DNA of 64,000 nt from assembly GCF_022138605.1 (NCBI RefSeq), contig NZ_JACBFS010000006.1:62001-126000 (forward strand), in the 5' to 3' direction. The position numbers were made by a program, and so were the translations under genes. Positions 1-9,111 of the stretch are shown in pieces (within the stretch, counting starts at the first letter, position 1; every line of letters begins with the position of its first letter). The notes under the pieces are model-generated. The model had not been told where the DNA came from. It saw nothing but the letters and a program-made list of their open reading frames with translations, and did not search any database. Source of the DNA: Xanthobacter sp. NM-25 (GTDB lineage: Bacteria > Pseudomonadota > Alphaproteobacteria > Rhizobiales > Xanthobacteraceae).

Positions 1-1
1 A

Positions 2-283
2 CTCGGCGACGATGCGGCACTGCTCGAAGGACTTCTGTCGGCCGTGGAGCTGACCGTGCCAGTCGAGCGCATCTGGCTCGATGTTGCCGAACAGGGCGGG
101 GCGGAACCAGAGCGGCCGACGAGCTCTGAAATTGCCGCACTGGCGGCACCGCTTGCCAGCCTCGTGCGCAGCATGAACAACCCAGGGGAAGCCGGAGAGC
201 GTCTTGATTCGGTGCTGCGGTCACTCGGCGTGGTCACACCCGCGCTGCGCGCTGCAGTGATCCGGCATCTGGGGGAGAACTGA
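2..283 (+). CDS. C-terminus of a protein upstream of Z1, probably the GHKL/MORC-like ATPase (partial)
   Basis: The reading frame is open from the window edge and ends at a TGA two bases before the GTG of the Z1 gene, so it is the 3' end of a gene starting outside. The visible tail of about 93 residues is helical and acidic and shows no catalytic motif. In the MORC/GHKL-Z1-PD-(D/E)XK-AIPR gene order described by Iyer and Aravind, the gene before Z1 is usually a GHKL (HATPase_c_3) ATPase, so that is the inferred identity. Coding is supported by the tight spacing and by GGGGGAG in its last codons, which serves as the ribosome site for the next gene. The family cannot be proven from this fragment. 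Confidence 0.6.
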   Translation, partial: LGDDAALLEGLLSAVELTVPVERIWLDVAEQGGAEPERPTSSEIAALAAPLASLVRSMNNPGEAGERLDSVLRSLGVVTPALRAAVIRHLGEN

Positions 284-284
284 C

Positions 285-3029
285 GTGATAGATCCGATCA
301 CACAGCTCGCGAACATAGCGCGAGTTGCGCTCGGCCCGCGCGCCGGCGACCGCACCCTGAGCGTCGAGGAAATCCGGGCGGTGGTGGCGGCGAGCGCACC
401 TCTGGTCACGCTTGCCACCGGTCACAGTATCGGGAACAGCGAGATCGACGCGGCGACACGCGATCTGGAGGCGCTGTTCGTAGTGGCACAGGGGCCATCG
501 ATCCGGCTTCAGAATGATCAGCTGCCGCCGCCCTGGTATCTCGGCGAGAAGCGGCGGCCGGGCCACTGGTTGAAACGTTATCTCCAAAAACTTGCCGAGG
601 ACAATTGGGCGCCGTGCGCGCTTAAGGGGCTCGAGGAAAGCACGTCCGAGGTCATGGAGCTTGTCGATGATCCGAGGCGCGCCGGTCCGTGGGACTGGCG
701 CGGTCTGGTCGTCGGCAACGTCCAGTCGGGCAAGACTGCCCATTATGCCGGGCTCATCAACCGCGCCGCCGACGCCGGTTACCGCGTCATCATCGTGCTG
801 GCCGGCATGCACAATGTGCTGCGCCGCCAGACTCAGCTGCGCCTCGACCAGGATTTTCTCGGCTTCGATACGGCAGGGGTCAGCGGCAGCGGCGGGCGCC
901 GCCGGATCGGCGTTGGGCTGTTGCCGGGACCGATCATGCTCGTTGACAGCCTGACCACGTCACAGCTCAACGGGGATTTCAACCGCGCAGTCGCGAAGAA
1001 TTCCAATTTCGCGCCTGGCGAGCGGCCGTTCATTTTCGTCGTCAAGAAAAACGGCGGGGTGCTGAAGAACCTCAACCGCTGGATCGCGCGGCTCCCGGCG
1101 CTCTCGCGCGATGCCCCGCTGCTGGTGATCGACGATGAGGCTGATCAGGCCTCGCCCGACACCGGCGACCAGGGGTTCCTCGCCGACGGCAGTTTCGATG
1201 AGGATTATGATCCCAAGCGGATCAACGGTGAGATCCGCAAGCTGCTCGGCTCATTCAGCCGTAGCGTCTACGTCGGCTACACCGCGACGCCGTTCGCTAA
1301 CATCATGATCCATGATGAGCGGACGGCTGAGAATTATGGCGCCGATCTGTTCCCCTCGACCTTTATCGTCTCGCTGTCGGCGCCGGATGATTATTTCGGG
1401 CCGCTCGCGGTATTCGGCCGCGACGACGATGCAGATTCGGTCGGGCTGCCAGTGATCCGGCATCTCGATCAGACGGCGGAGGCCTGGATTCCCGATCCGC
1501 ACGACAAGACGTTGAGGCCGGTATGGCAGGGCGCGGCGCGGGTGCCGCCGAGCCTGTCAGCCGCGATGCGCAGCTTCATCCTCGCCTGTGCCGCGCGCGC
1601 CGCCCGCGGGCAGGTCAATACCCACCGAACCATGCTCGTCCATGTGTCGCGCTTCCAAGATGTCCATGACTTGGTCCACGCCCAGGTCGGGGCCGAGCTC
1701 CGAGCGATCCGCAACGCCGTCGGCGCCGGCGACACGGTCGAGCTGGCCGGGCTCAAGCAGCTGTGGAACGACGATTTTGTGCCGACAACTGATGCGATGG
1801 CATCGACCGTGTTTGGCCGGTCGCTTCGTCCGGTCAGCTGGAGCGAGGTGTCGGCCAGGCTTCCCGAGGAAATCGACCGCATCCAGGTGACCGTCGCCAA
1901 CGGCCGCAGTCGAACCGGCATCGACTATGATGCGGCTGAGGCGGCGGGTCAGAGCCTATCCGTTATCGTCATCGGCGGCGACAAGCTGTCGCGCGGGCTG
2001 ACTCTGGAAGGGCTTTCGACCAGCTATTTTCTACGCATCTCGCGCCAATATGACAGCCTGCTGCAGATGGGGCGCTGGTTCGGCTACCGGCGCGGCTATG
2101 CCGATCTCTGCCGGCTCTACACCACGCCGGACATGGAGGCATGGTTCCGCCATCTGGCGACTGTCAATGAAGATCTCCGTGCGCAGCTGGCGCACATGAA
2201 GATCACGCTCGCACGGCCGAAGGATTACGGGCTCAGCATCGCAACCCACAGCGTGATGACCGTCACTGCCGCGAACAAGCGCAGGTACGCCGTCGAGCGG
2301 CCGGTGAGCTACGGTGGGGAGGGCAAAATCCAGACCGTGCAGTTCCGCGATACCGACAATGTAAAGGCCAACGCAGTCGCAATCGACGCCCTGCTGGAGG
2401 AACTGGGCGCGCCCGGGATCGATCCGGCGCGGCCGGGCGGTCGCAGCAGCGCATCGGGGCTTATTTGGCATGGTGTCCCTGGTAGCCGCATCGCCGCACT
2501 GCTCAATGCTGTTGCATTCCCACCGGAAAGCACCGACGTCGACGGACTCCGGATGGGCGCCTATGTGAACGCACAGCTCGCCCGCGGCGAGCTCACCGAG
2601 TGGACCATATTCGTCCCGGCGGGAACCGGCGCGCCCGTCTCCGTCGGCGGACACAGCCAGCGTTCGGTGCGACGCTCGCCGATCTCCAAGACCGATACGC
2701 GGTTCATCACCAAATCGATCCTCAGTCCGCTCGATGAGGCGATCGACCTGACCGACGATCAGTATCGCCGAGCGCTTAAGAAGACCAACCGTATCCTGGA
2801 GGAGAAAGGTGAGCCGCCCGCCGCCCGTCCGTCCGGGCCCCAGATACGCGCGGTGCGCGGTGACGACCCGCGCCGCGGTCTTCTGCTGCTGTATCCGATC
2901 GACCCGGCCGATGCCGGCCTGGAACCGGGCACGCCAATCTATGGCATTGTCGTCAGCTTTCCGAGCTCGCCGACAGCCGCAGCCGAATGGCGACTGGAGA
3001 ACTCCGTGCAGCAGCGTGGCACATCGTGA
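285..3029 (+). CDS. Z1 domain helicase-like ATPase of a MORC/Z1 restriction-like system
   Basis: A 914-residue superfamily-2-type ATPase. Motifs in order: Walker A GNVQSGKT (residues 144-151), a DEAD-like box VIDDEAD near 280, GYTATPF near 329 (motif III-like), GGDKLSRGLTLEGL in the second lobe and QMGRWFGYR as the arginine-finger motif. The combination of GNVQSGKT and RWFGYR is diagnostic of the Z1 family. The start is GTG with GGGGGAG eight bases upstream, next to the preceding stop. It is the second gene of a tight operon with a PD-(D/E)XK protein and AIPR. By family knowledge it should be the motor that couples DNA or RNA remodelling to the nuclease in a phage-restriction complex; this role is inferred here. 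Confidence 0.9.
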   Translation: MIDPITQLANIARVALGPRAGDRTLSVEEIRAVVAASAPLVTLATGHSIGNSEIDAATRDLEALFVVAQGPSIRLQNDQLPPPWYLGEKRRPGHWLKRYLQKLAEDNWAPCALKGLEESTSEVMELVDDPRRAGPWDWRGLVVGNVQSGKTAHYAGLINRAADAGYRVIIVLAGMHNVLRRQTQLRLDQDFLGFDTAGVSGSGGRRRIGVGLLPGPIMLVDSLTTSQLNGDFNRAVAKNSNFAPGERPFIFVVKKNGGVLKNLNRWIARLPALSRDAPLLVIDDEADQASPDTGDQGFLADGSFDEDYDPKRINGEIRKLLGSFSRSVYVGYTATPFANIMIHDERTAENYGADLFPSTFIVSLSAPDDYFGPLAVFGRDDDADSVGLPVIRHLDQTAEAWIPDPHDKTLRPVWQGAARVPPSLSAAMRSFILACAARAARGQVNTHRTMLVHVSRFQDVHDLVHAQVGAELRAIRNAVGAGDTVELAGLKQLWNDDFVPTTDAMASTVFGRSLRPVSWSEVSARLPEEIDRIQVTVANGRSRTGIDYDAAEAAGQSLSVIVIGGDKLSRGLTLEGLSTSYFLRISRQYDSLLQMGRWFGYRRGYADLCRLYTTPDMEAWFRHLATVNEDLRAQLAHMKITLARPKDYGLSIATHSVMTVTAANKRRYAVERPVSYGGEGKIQTVQFRDTDNVKANAVAIDALLEELGAPGIDPARPGGRSSASGLIWHGVPGSRIAALLNAVAFPPESTDVDGLRMGAYVNAQLARGELTEWTIFVPAGTGAPVSVGGHSQRSVRRSPISKTDTRFITKSILSPLDEAIDLTDDQYRRALKKTNRILEEKGEPPAARPSGPQIRAVRGDDPRRGLLLLYPIDPADAGLEPGTPIYGIVVSFPSSPTAAAEWRLENSVQQRGTS

Positions 3030-4024
3030 GCAGCGGTGCTGCCGGGCCTGCGGACCTGCTTGCTGAATGGACAGCACTGGAGGCCGTATCGCCGGGCGAC
3101 CGGCTGTTCCGGAGCCGGCGGCTCGACCGGCCGCGCGGCATTGATCTGCGCACCGGCCTCAGGGAAACCGACGGCGCACCCTGTCTGATCGCGCGGCCGG
3201 AGAGTGTGTCCGAGGGACTCGCGCTGTTCGAGACCGGCGGACTAAGACTGGCGCGCGCGGCGGATCCGGGTGGCAATCTGCTGGTGTTGTCACTTGAAGA
3301 GCGGTCGCGCCGCGATCTGTTTGCGGAAGTGTGTAGCGACGTCGTGCGGGCGCTGGTGCTTAGCGAGGAGGAGGGTGAACTCGACCTGCTGTCCGAACTT
3401 GGCGCGCGTCTCGCGGCGTGGCGTGCGTTTCTGCGCGATCAATCGGGTGGCCTGACCCGGCAGGAGACGGTGGGGCTGATCGGAGAACTGCTGCTGCTTG
3501 AACAGCTCATCACCCGAGTGCCCGACGCCCTGGGCGTATGGAAATCGCCGGACGACGGCCTGCACGATTTCGAGAATTGCGGCCATGCGCTTGAGGTGAA
3601 AACCTCGCTCGGATCAGCGCGACGGCTGCATATCTCGGCGCTCGATCAGCTCGACTTCGCTGGCCTCGCGTCGCTCCATGTCACGCATGTCCGCCTGATC
3701 GAACAGGCCGACGGCGTCACGCTCGCACAGCTCGTCGAGCGGCTTTCCGCAGGCTTCGCATCTGATCGCGACCGGCGGAGGTTCGCCAATGCACTGCTGC
3801 GGCGCGGTCTCGCGCCCGGCGCCGATGGCGCTTCCGGACCTGCCGTTCTTCATGCCGGCATCGAATATTACGAGGTTCGTCCGGGCTTTCCGTGTCTCAG
3901 CCGATCGACCGTCCCGGCGGGGATCGCGGATGTCGCGTATCAAATCGAGGTGCAGGCGTTGGCCAGTTTTCTCGTCGACGGCAAGTTTGTCATGAACCGG
4001 CTGGGGGGCAGGAGTGATGGCTGA
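2987..4024 (+). CDS. PD-(D/E)XK motif protein (DUF4420-like) of the Z1 operon
   Basis: A protein of 332-345 residues. Its core has the nuclease signature: an upstream acidic helix in GLIGELLLLEQL, then HALEVKTSLGS near residue 200, which supplies the E-x-K catalytic pair. This matches the DUF4420 PD-(D/E)XK proteins that sit between Z1 and AIPR genes. Two starts are possible. The ATG used here overlaps the Z1 gene by 43 bp and lacks a clear ribosome site. A GTG at 3026 would overlap the Z1 stop as GTGA, suggesting translational coupling, and would trim 13 residues. It is expected to be the DNA-cleaving subunit of the system; substrate and specificity cannot be read from sequence. Confidence 0.8.
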   Translation: MATGELRAAAWHIVSSGAAGPADLLAEWTALEAVSPGDRLFRSRRLDRPRGIDLRTGLRETDGAPCLIARPESVSEGLALFETGGLRLARAADPGGNLLVLSLEERSRRDLFAEVCSDVVRALVLSEEEGELDLLSELGARLAAWRAFLRDQSGGLTRQETVGLIGELLLLEQLITRVPDALGVWKSPDDGLHDFENCGHALEVKTSLGSARRLHISALDQLDFAGLASLHVTHVRLIEQADGVTLAQLVERLSAGFASDRDRRRFANALLRRGLAPGADGASGPAVLHAGIEYYEVRPGFPCLSRSTVPAGIADVAYQIEVQALASFLVDGKFVMNRLGGRSDG

Positions 4025-6092
4025 GGATGCGACCGCAGAATTCGCGCGAACACTGGCGGCCGAGATCGACGAGGCGCGTGATGATCCGGCCGTGGGTCTG
4101 CCATCGACCGAGGGGCTGTTCACCCGCATCGTCATCAACGAGCTCGAAGAAATCGGCCATTTCGAGGCCGCTTTCGACCTCCCACAAGAGGGCCGGGTCG
4201 GACGCTCGCCCTTTCAGATCAGCGGCTATGCGATCGATGAGGATGCCGGCCACCTGACACTGTTCGCGACGCATTATTTGGGCGACCTTCCGCCGCGGCT
4301 CGTGCCAGCCTCCGATCTGCTGAAGACCGCCCAGCGTGCCGGCACCTATGTCGCTGCCAGTATCGGAGGACTGGCCGATCGGCTCGAGCCGTCGAACACT
4401 GAGGCCGGCGATCTTGCGCGCAGTGTCGCCGCGCTTGGCGGGCGTATCGACCGGTTCCGCATCGTCGTGCTGACCGACGGCATCGCCGGCGGTACTCTTC
4501 CGGCTGCCATCCAAAGCTATGGCAAGGCCGTCGAGCTCGAGCTCTACGACATCGTTCGCCTCCACCGTGTGCTGGGTGAGGGGCAGACCCGCGCCGACAT
4601 TGATGTTGATCTCGTGGGGCTCGCCGGTCACCGCATCGCCTGTCTGCCGGTGGCGTCGGGCGCGGGACATTATGAAGCGTACCTAGCCGCTTTCCCTGGC
4701 GAGACGCTCTCGCGCATCTACGACCGCTACGGTACCCGTTTGCTCGAACTTAACGTGCGTGCGTTCCTGGGGTTGTCTGGTCGCAAATCTGTCAATGCTG
4801 AGTTGCGCCGGACGCTGGTCGATCAGCCCGAGATGTTCCTCGCATTCAACAATGGCGTGGTGGCGACCGCTGACGAGGTGCTGCTCCAGCGCGAGGGCGG
4901 CGCGGTGTTCCTGACCGGGCTGCGCGGCCTGCAGATTGTCAATGGCGGGCAGACCACCGCGTCCCTGCACCGCGCGCGGCGCAAGGACAGCATCGGACTC
5001 GAATCGGTTGAGGTACCAGTCAAGATCATCCGGGTGACGGACGGTGATCTGGAAGAGATGGTCTCGTCTATTTCGCGCGCAGCGAATCGCCAGAATACCG
5101 TGCAGCAGGCCGATTTCTCGGCCAATGACCCATTCCATCGCGAGGTCGAGACGCTGGCCAACAACGCTTGGCTCGAATCCGGGCGCGGACGTTGGTTCTA
5201 TGAGCGCGCGCGGGGTTCCTGGCTTGCCGCCGAGCAGAAAGCATCCTACCGCACCACCGAGCAGCGCCTGTTCCGCGAGCAAACTCCAAAGGCCCGCCGG
5301 CTCGGCAAACTCGATCTCGCGCGCTATCTGTCGGCCTGGAACGGATACCCGTGGCGTGTCGCCCATGGCGGCCAGAAGAATTTCCAGGCATTTATGCAGC
5401 GACGCAAGGAACAGAGCGCGCCACCGCCGGACGCGACTTGGTTCCGCCACCTCATCGCCATAACGATTCTCTATCGGAGTACCGAAAGGTTGGTCCGGAC
5501 GAGGAAGTTTCCGGCCTATGGCGCCAATATCACCGCCTACTTGGTTGCGGCGCTCGGCGAGCGGACCGGCGGGCGTATCGATTTCGATTTGGTGTGGCGG
5601 CACCAGAGGCTGTCGGCTGAACTCGAGGCTCTGGTCACCGCCTGGGCGCCGCTGGTCGACGAAGTGCTGCGCGCCAGCGTCGGCAGCCGTAATCCGACGG
5701 AGTGGTTCAAAAAGGAGGACTGCTGGGCTGACGTGCGCACGCGTCTGCCCGCGCTCGTCGATCCGCTGCCGCCCGAACTCAGGGGGACGCCGGTGACAGG
5801 CGGCACGTCCACCGCTGATCAGCCCGCTCCCGGCCTCAATGTCGCGGACTACGATCGGATCGAGGAATGTATGCGGGTGCCCTCGTCAGTCTGGGTGGCA
5901 ACCGCGGAAGCAGGCCAGCGCAGCGGCGTACTGCACTTCAAGCTCGCCGGCATCTGTATGACGCTCGCCAACTATGCCGCGGGCGGATGGTCGCGCCGGC
6001 CGTCGGTAAAGCAGGCGAAACATGGCCTGGAGAGCGTCGCGAAAGTGCGTGCAGCTGGTCTGTTCGACGAGGATCAGCGCGAGGTGGGGTGA
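4017..6092 (+). CDS. AIPR family (abortive infection phage resistance) protein
   Basis: A 691-residue protein with the AIPR family hallmarks in its middle: an F-x-x-x-NNG segment (MFLAFNNGVVATAD) followed by LQIVNGGQTTASL, then an acidic N-E-like region and a long helical C-terminus. AIPR proteins were named for an abortive-infection phenotype and recur as the last gene of MORC/Z1 operons. The ATG overlaps the previous stop by 8 bp, and a GTG directly before it (4014) is an alternative. It ends the operon; the next 390 bp hold no convincing gene. Its molecular activity is not established from motifs I can see, so 'effector' would be an inference. Confidence 0.85.
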   Translation: MAEDATAEFARTLAAEIDEARDDPAVGLPSTEGLFTRIVINELEEIGHFEAAFDLPQEGRVGRSPFQISGYAIDEDAGHLTLFATHYLGDLPPRLVPASDLLKTAQRAGTYVAASIGGLADRLEPSNTEAGDLARSVAALGGRIDRFRIVVLTDGIAGGTLPAAIQSYGKAVELELYDIVRLHRVLGEGQTRADIDVDLVGLAGHRIACLPVASGAGHYEAYLAAFPGETLSRIYDRYGTRLLELNVRAFLGLSGRKSVNAELRRTLVDQPEMFLAFNNGVVATADEVLLQREGGAVFLTGLRGLQIVNGGQTTASLHRARRKDSIGLESVEVPVKIIRVTDGDLEEMVSSISRAANRQNTVQQADFSANDPFHREVETLANNAWLESGRGRWFYERARGSWLAAEQKASYRTTEQRLFREQTPKARRLGKLDLARYLSAWNGYPWRVAHGGQKNFQAFMQRRKEQSAPPPDATWFRHLIAITILYRSTERLVRTRKFPAYGANITAYLVAALGERTGGRIDFDLVWRHQRLSAELEALVTAWAPLVDEVLRASVGSRNPTEWFKKEDCWADVRTRLPALVDPLPPELRGTPVTGGTSTADQPAPGLNVADYDRIEECMRVPSSVWVATAEAGQRSGVLHFKLAGICMTLANYAAGGWSRRPSVKQAKHGLESVAKVRAAGLFDEDQREVG

Positions 6093-6483
6093 TGTATTGG
6101 CCTGCCCGTCCGCTTGAAATCTAATACATTGTGACGCTGCCGGATTATATGCTGACTCTAGCTTTCGATCACGATGGGCGCTTCCGCTAGGCTGCGCCGC
6201 ATGGTTTTTCTCCTGATCGAAGGGCGTAACTTATTCACGGCCAGAATTCAGGGAAGCATGTCAACGGCTGGGAAGCAGGTGACGAGTGAAGCCGAGAAGA
6301 GCTGGACATCCACAGCTCGCACCCCGAGTAGGCGAGCATCCACTTCCTGAAAAGACGCTGATGTCTGCGTTGGCGCACATCGGTCAACGAGGCTGAATGC
6401 CCCAAATAGGTTACAAGGCGAGTGTACTTGCCCCCAGCTCCGCAAACCAGCGCGTTTTGGAGCGCGACAAGCATTTCCGGGAG
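6093..6483. other. Intergenic stretch without a convincing gene
   Basis: This lies between the AIPR gene and the next minus-strand gene. Short reading frames on both strands lack ribosome sites and coding character. I see no terminator, tRNA or IS end. Confidence 0.5.
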
Positions 6484-6999
6484 TCATGCACAGGTGCTTG
6501 TCGCTTCCCGTCCCAGAGCTTCGACAAGCACCTGCAGGGCGTCGTTCAGCAGCGGCCACGCCCAGTCTTCATAGACCTCGCCCTCCGCGACAGAGAGCGA
6601 CAGGGCACAGGATGTTCTTGAGGTGGCGGAGGCCGCGTGTGTGCCCGCCGCAAGATGGAGCGTCGGCGATAGGGTGAGACCGAGGCGCATCGCGTAGGGG
6701 TCATCGGTCGGACCGGCGACATGCCGCTCGCCGCCGGGGCCGCCCGGCTGATAGCTCATGCAGAGGGGCAACCGCTCCTGGATCTCGTCGTGGGGCCTGC
6801 CGAGGATGATGGAGGCGTTCTGCTTGTCTGCCGGATCAATGCTGAACACCACGCGCATGTCGGGCTCGGCCGCGTGGAGCTTGATGAAGAGGGCCGGATT
6901 GCACCACGCCCGGATGATGGCCTCGGACGGGGCGTGGATCAGGCGGCGGTGGCGGACGAGAAGCTGGTGCTGGCCGGTGGCGGAAACGTGCGGGAACAT
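6484..6999 (-). CDS. Hypothetical protein
   Basis: A protein of about 171 residues that I do not recognise. The longer frame starting at 7197 has an unnatural low-complexity beginning, so I chose the ATG at 6999, which has AGAGG eight bases upstream. The product is soluble, with no signal peptide or membrane segment, and has a proline/glycine-rich centre (SYQPGGPGGERH) and an alanine/threonine-rich tail. It stands alone between the AIPR gene and the toxin-antitoxin pair. Coding status rests on length, start signals and codon use only. Confidence 0.5.
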   Translation of the reverse strand: MFPHVSATGQHQLLVRHRRLIHAPSEAIIRAWCNPALFIKLHAAEPDMRVVFSIDPADKQNASIILGRPHDEIQERLPLCMSYQPGGPGGERHVAGPTDDPYAMRLGLTLSPTLHLAAGTHAASATSRTSCALSLSVAEGEVYEDWAWPLLNDALQVLVEALGREATSTCA

Positions 7000-7267
7000 G
7001 AGACGACCTCTCGCGTGAGAAGAGCGCCTCATCCCGGCCTGGGTGGCTTTACGGAGAAGGTCGAGAGAAGAGCCCAGCGGAGGAAGCCGCTGGAGTAGAA
7101 GAGATGGGAAGAAAGAGGTCTGTTGTTGGTCTTGAGGCAGAGGGACCCAGGCCAGGGATGAGGCGCTGCCGAGCGGGAGTGCTGCGGCTCGCGTCATATA
7201 AAAAGGCGGCGCGGGCCGAAATACACGGCACCTCTTCAGGGTATGAACCCGCCGTGGCCGTGGGTTT

Positions 7268-7708
7268 TCAATCCGCTGCCTCTTGGATCAATGGCGCGAT
7301 CCGGTCCGCCAGTTCGTCTTCGCTCAGCTCGCTTGCGGCCAGCGCCAGCCAAGTGGTCACCGCCGTAGCGTCGTCCATGGTGAGTTCGTAGCCGTTGAGG
7401 GCCAGGAACAGCTCGCACACCACGAAGGAGGTGCGCTTGTTGCCGTCCACGAAGGGGTGGTTCTTGGCGATGCCATAGGCATAGGCGGCGGCCAGTGTAG
7501 CTATGTCGGAGGTGGACACCTGCGCTCCGGCGGCCTCCTCCGGCTGCATGTAGTGATACCGGTTCTTCGGGCGATCGAGAGCTGTCTCCAGCAACCCTTC
7601 GTCCCGCACGCCCCGGCCGCCACCGTGCTCCGCAAGCTGGGCGTCATGAACGGCAAGCACCACCGCCTTGGTCACCCAGCGCGGCTCGTCCCGATGGTGC
7701 TCGCTCAT
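7268..7708 (-). CDS. doc: Doc-type Fic toxin (death-on-curing)
   Basis: A 146-residue protein carrying the Doc/Fic active-site loop HPFVDGNKRTS (residues 84-94), including the catalytic His and the GNKR phosphate-binding residues. Doc of phage P1 phosphorylates elongation factor Tu and stops translation; the same activity is expected here. The start is the ATG at 7708, which overlaps the end of the AbrB-type antitoxin gene by 4 bp (ATGA), showing translational coupling. A longer upstream frame is a shadow of the antitoxin. The pair forms a classical antitoxin-first module on the minus strand. Length matches the usual 120-150 residues, and all key residues are present. Confidence 0.9.
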   Translation of the reverse strand: MSEHHRDEPRWVTKAVVLAVHDAQLAEHGGGRGVRDEGLLETALDRPKNRYHYMQPEEAAGAQVSTSDIATLAAAYAYGIAKNHPFVDGNKRTSFVVCELFLALNGYELTMDDATAVTTWLALAASELSEDELADRIAPLIQEAAD

Positions 7709-7929
7709 TTCGCGAGTTCCCGGAGCACGTTGCGGCGCTTCTTCATGATCTTGCGGGCTTCCTCCATCTGCGTCTCGAACTCGGGCTCGTAGGGCGACAG
7801 GTGGTAGCCGTCCGGGGTCTCGGTCAGATAGAGGGTATCGCCCTGGCCCACCTTGAGGCGCGCCAGCACCTCCTTGGGCAGAACTGCGCCCACCGAGTTG
7901 CCGATCTTTCCAAGCTTCAGCGCGACCAT
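7705..7929 (-). CDS. AbrB/MazE-type antitoxin (Phd-like role) for Doc
   Basis: A 74-residue protein beginning MVALKLGKIGNSVGAVLPKE, a swapped-hairpin AbrB/SpoVT fold used by many antitoxins to bind DNA, followed by an acidic/basic C-terminal tail that would wrap the toxin. The ATG at 7929 is preferred over 7935 and 7968 because GGGAG lies seven bases upstream. It overlaps the toxin start by 4 bp. Its promoter region carries two direct repeats that are probably its own operator. Pairing of an AbrB-fold antitoxin with a Doc toxin is known. Confidence 0.85.
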   Translation of the reverse strand: MVALKLGKIGNSVGAVLPKEVLARLKVGQGDTLYLTETPDGYHLSPYEPEFETQMEEARKIMKKRRNVLRELAK

Positions 7930-7944
7930 GACCATGCTCCCTTC

Positions 7945-7965
7945 TGTATGAACGATTGTATGAAC
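7945..7965 (-). promoter_or_regulatory. Direct-repeat operator of the Doc/AbrB module
   Basis: Two perfect copies of TGTATGAAC (7945-7953 and 7957-7965) are spaced by 3 bp, giving a period of 12 bp, just upstream of the antitoxin ribosome site. Position and repetition suggest autorepression by the antitoxin-toxin complex. The repeats are seen directly; the function is inferred. Confidence 0.55.
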
Positions 7966-8032
7966 CATATGGCGGCATCAAGGCCAGTCCGCTCCGCTAT
8001 TCCGGACAGGGAGCGGATCGGCCTCGTGCGGC

Positions 8033-9037
8033 TCACTCATCGGTGAACGGTTCCCAATCCTCGATGAGGCGATGGACCGGCGTGAAGTCGGTGTAGCGCT
8101 CGTGCAGGCGGGCGGCGAGGTCAGGGTCCCCGGTCTCGCCGATAGCCGCAATCACGGCCTCCAGCGTCAGGGCCATGAAGGGCACGCTGTCTGTCCGGTC
8201 GGCCAGCATGGTGCGGTAGAGGTCCACGGCATTCCAGACGTCGCGATTGCCGGCGGGAGCGATGACCACGAAGATGGCGCGGGCGCCCGGCCCCAGCCGT
8301 TCGCGGATGAGGGCTGCAAGCAGGTGCTCGGCGGTCAGCTGAACCAGCGGATCGGCCAGGAGGCCCGGCGCCTCGGGATCGAGGTGGAGGGCGCAGGTGC
8401 GGGTCAGCTCGCGGTAGCGCGCCGTGCTGCTTCGGCCCGGCTGGCGCATGGCCTCGGAATATTTCATCTCGATGGCAATGAAGGCCGGGCCGCCGTCCGG
8501 GGCAAGGCCACTCACGAAGAGGTCGAAGGCGGTGTAGTCGCCGAGATAGGTGGGGTCGCCCCGGCCGGGCGAGTGCTCGAAGGCGAGCTTCCTGACTTCG
8601 CCGAAGAAACCGGGGAAGAGGTGGTTGAAGAGGGCAAGGCCGTGGTCAAGTGCGGTCTGGCAGCGGGCAAACAGGTTGAAGGTGAGCGGCTGGCTCGACA
8701 GGAGGTTCTCCCAGAGCCTCTGCTCTTCGATGAAGGCGCCAATCTCCCGATAGGCCGTCGCGCGGCGGGTCAGGCGGGCGATGTCGGGGGTCAGGAGGTT
8801 GCGGCCCCGGCGGGCGTCGTCTGGATCGAGGCGGCTGCCGAGGATGCGCTGGCGTCCGTCCCTGCTCCGATGCCAGCCCGGTGCCAAGCCTCGGCTTTCC
8901 CGCCAGATGGATTGAAGCAGGCGGGCACAGCTCGCAAAGCGCGTGTCACCCGGCTCATTCACATGGTAACGCCGGAGAATATCCCGAGGCACAATCGGAA
9001 GAAGTGAATTGTCGTAACCATATGTATTATTGGGCAT
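8033..9037 (-). CDS. PGN_0703-like putative PD-(D/E)XK endonuclease
   Basis: A 334-residue protein with a nuclease-like core: Asp172 in YTAFDLFVSG and Glu190-Met-Lys192 in AIEMKYSE, the spacing of a D-x(n)-E-x-K site. The overall pattern, with an arginine-rich N-terminal half and the late ExK core, resembles the PGN_0703 family of putative restriction endonucleases. The start ATG has GGTGA a few bases upstream. It is monocistronic and divergent from the HUH-like gene at 9112, with about 75 bp between them. A stand-alone nuclease in a defence-rich island is probably a restriction or abortive factor, but no partner methylase is adjacent. Confidence 0.6.
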   Translation of the reverse strand: MPNNTYGYDNSLLPIVPRDILRRYHVNEPGDTRFASCARLLQSIWRESRGLAPGWHRSRDGRQRILGSRLDPDDARRGRNLLTPDIARLTRRATAYREIGAFIEEQRLWENLLSSQPLTFNLFARCQTALDHGLALFNHLFPGFFGEVRKLAFEHSPGRGDPTYLGDYTAFDLFVSGLAPDGGPAFIAIEMKYSEAMRQPGRSSTARYRELTRTCALHLDPEAPGLLADPLVQLTAEHLLAALIRERLGPGARAIFVVIAPAGNRDVWNAVDLYRTMLADRTDSVPFMALTLEAVIAAIGETGDPDLAARLHERYTDFTPVHRLIEDWEPFTDE

Positions 9038-9111
9038 TTCGTCACCCGATTGCTGATCGGTGACGATATTTCCTGTCGGCCCGCGACAACATCACACAGC
9101 AGTGCGTTGAT

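Noticed and set aside
8072..9007. 311-residue plus-strand frame
   Set aside because: Complement of the nuclease-like gene with the D-x(n)-ExK core; no independent start signal.
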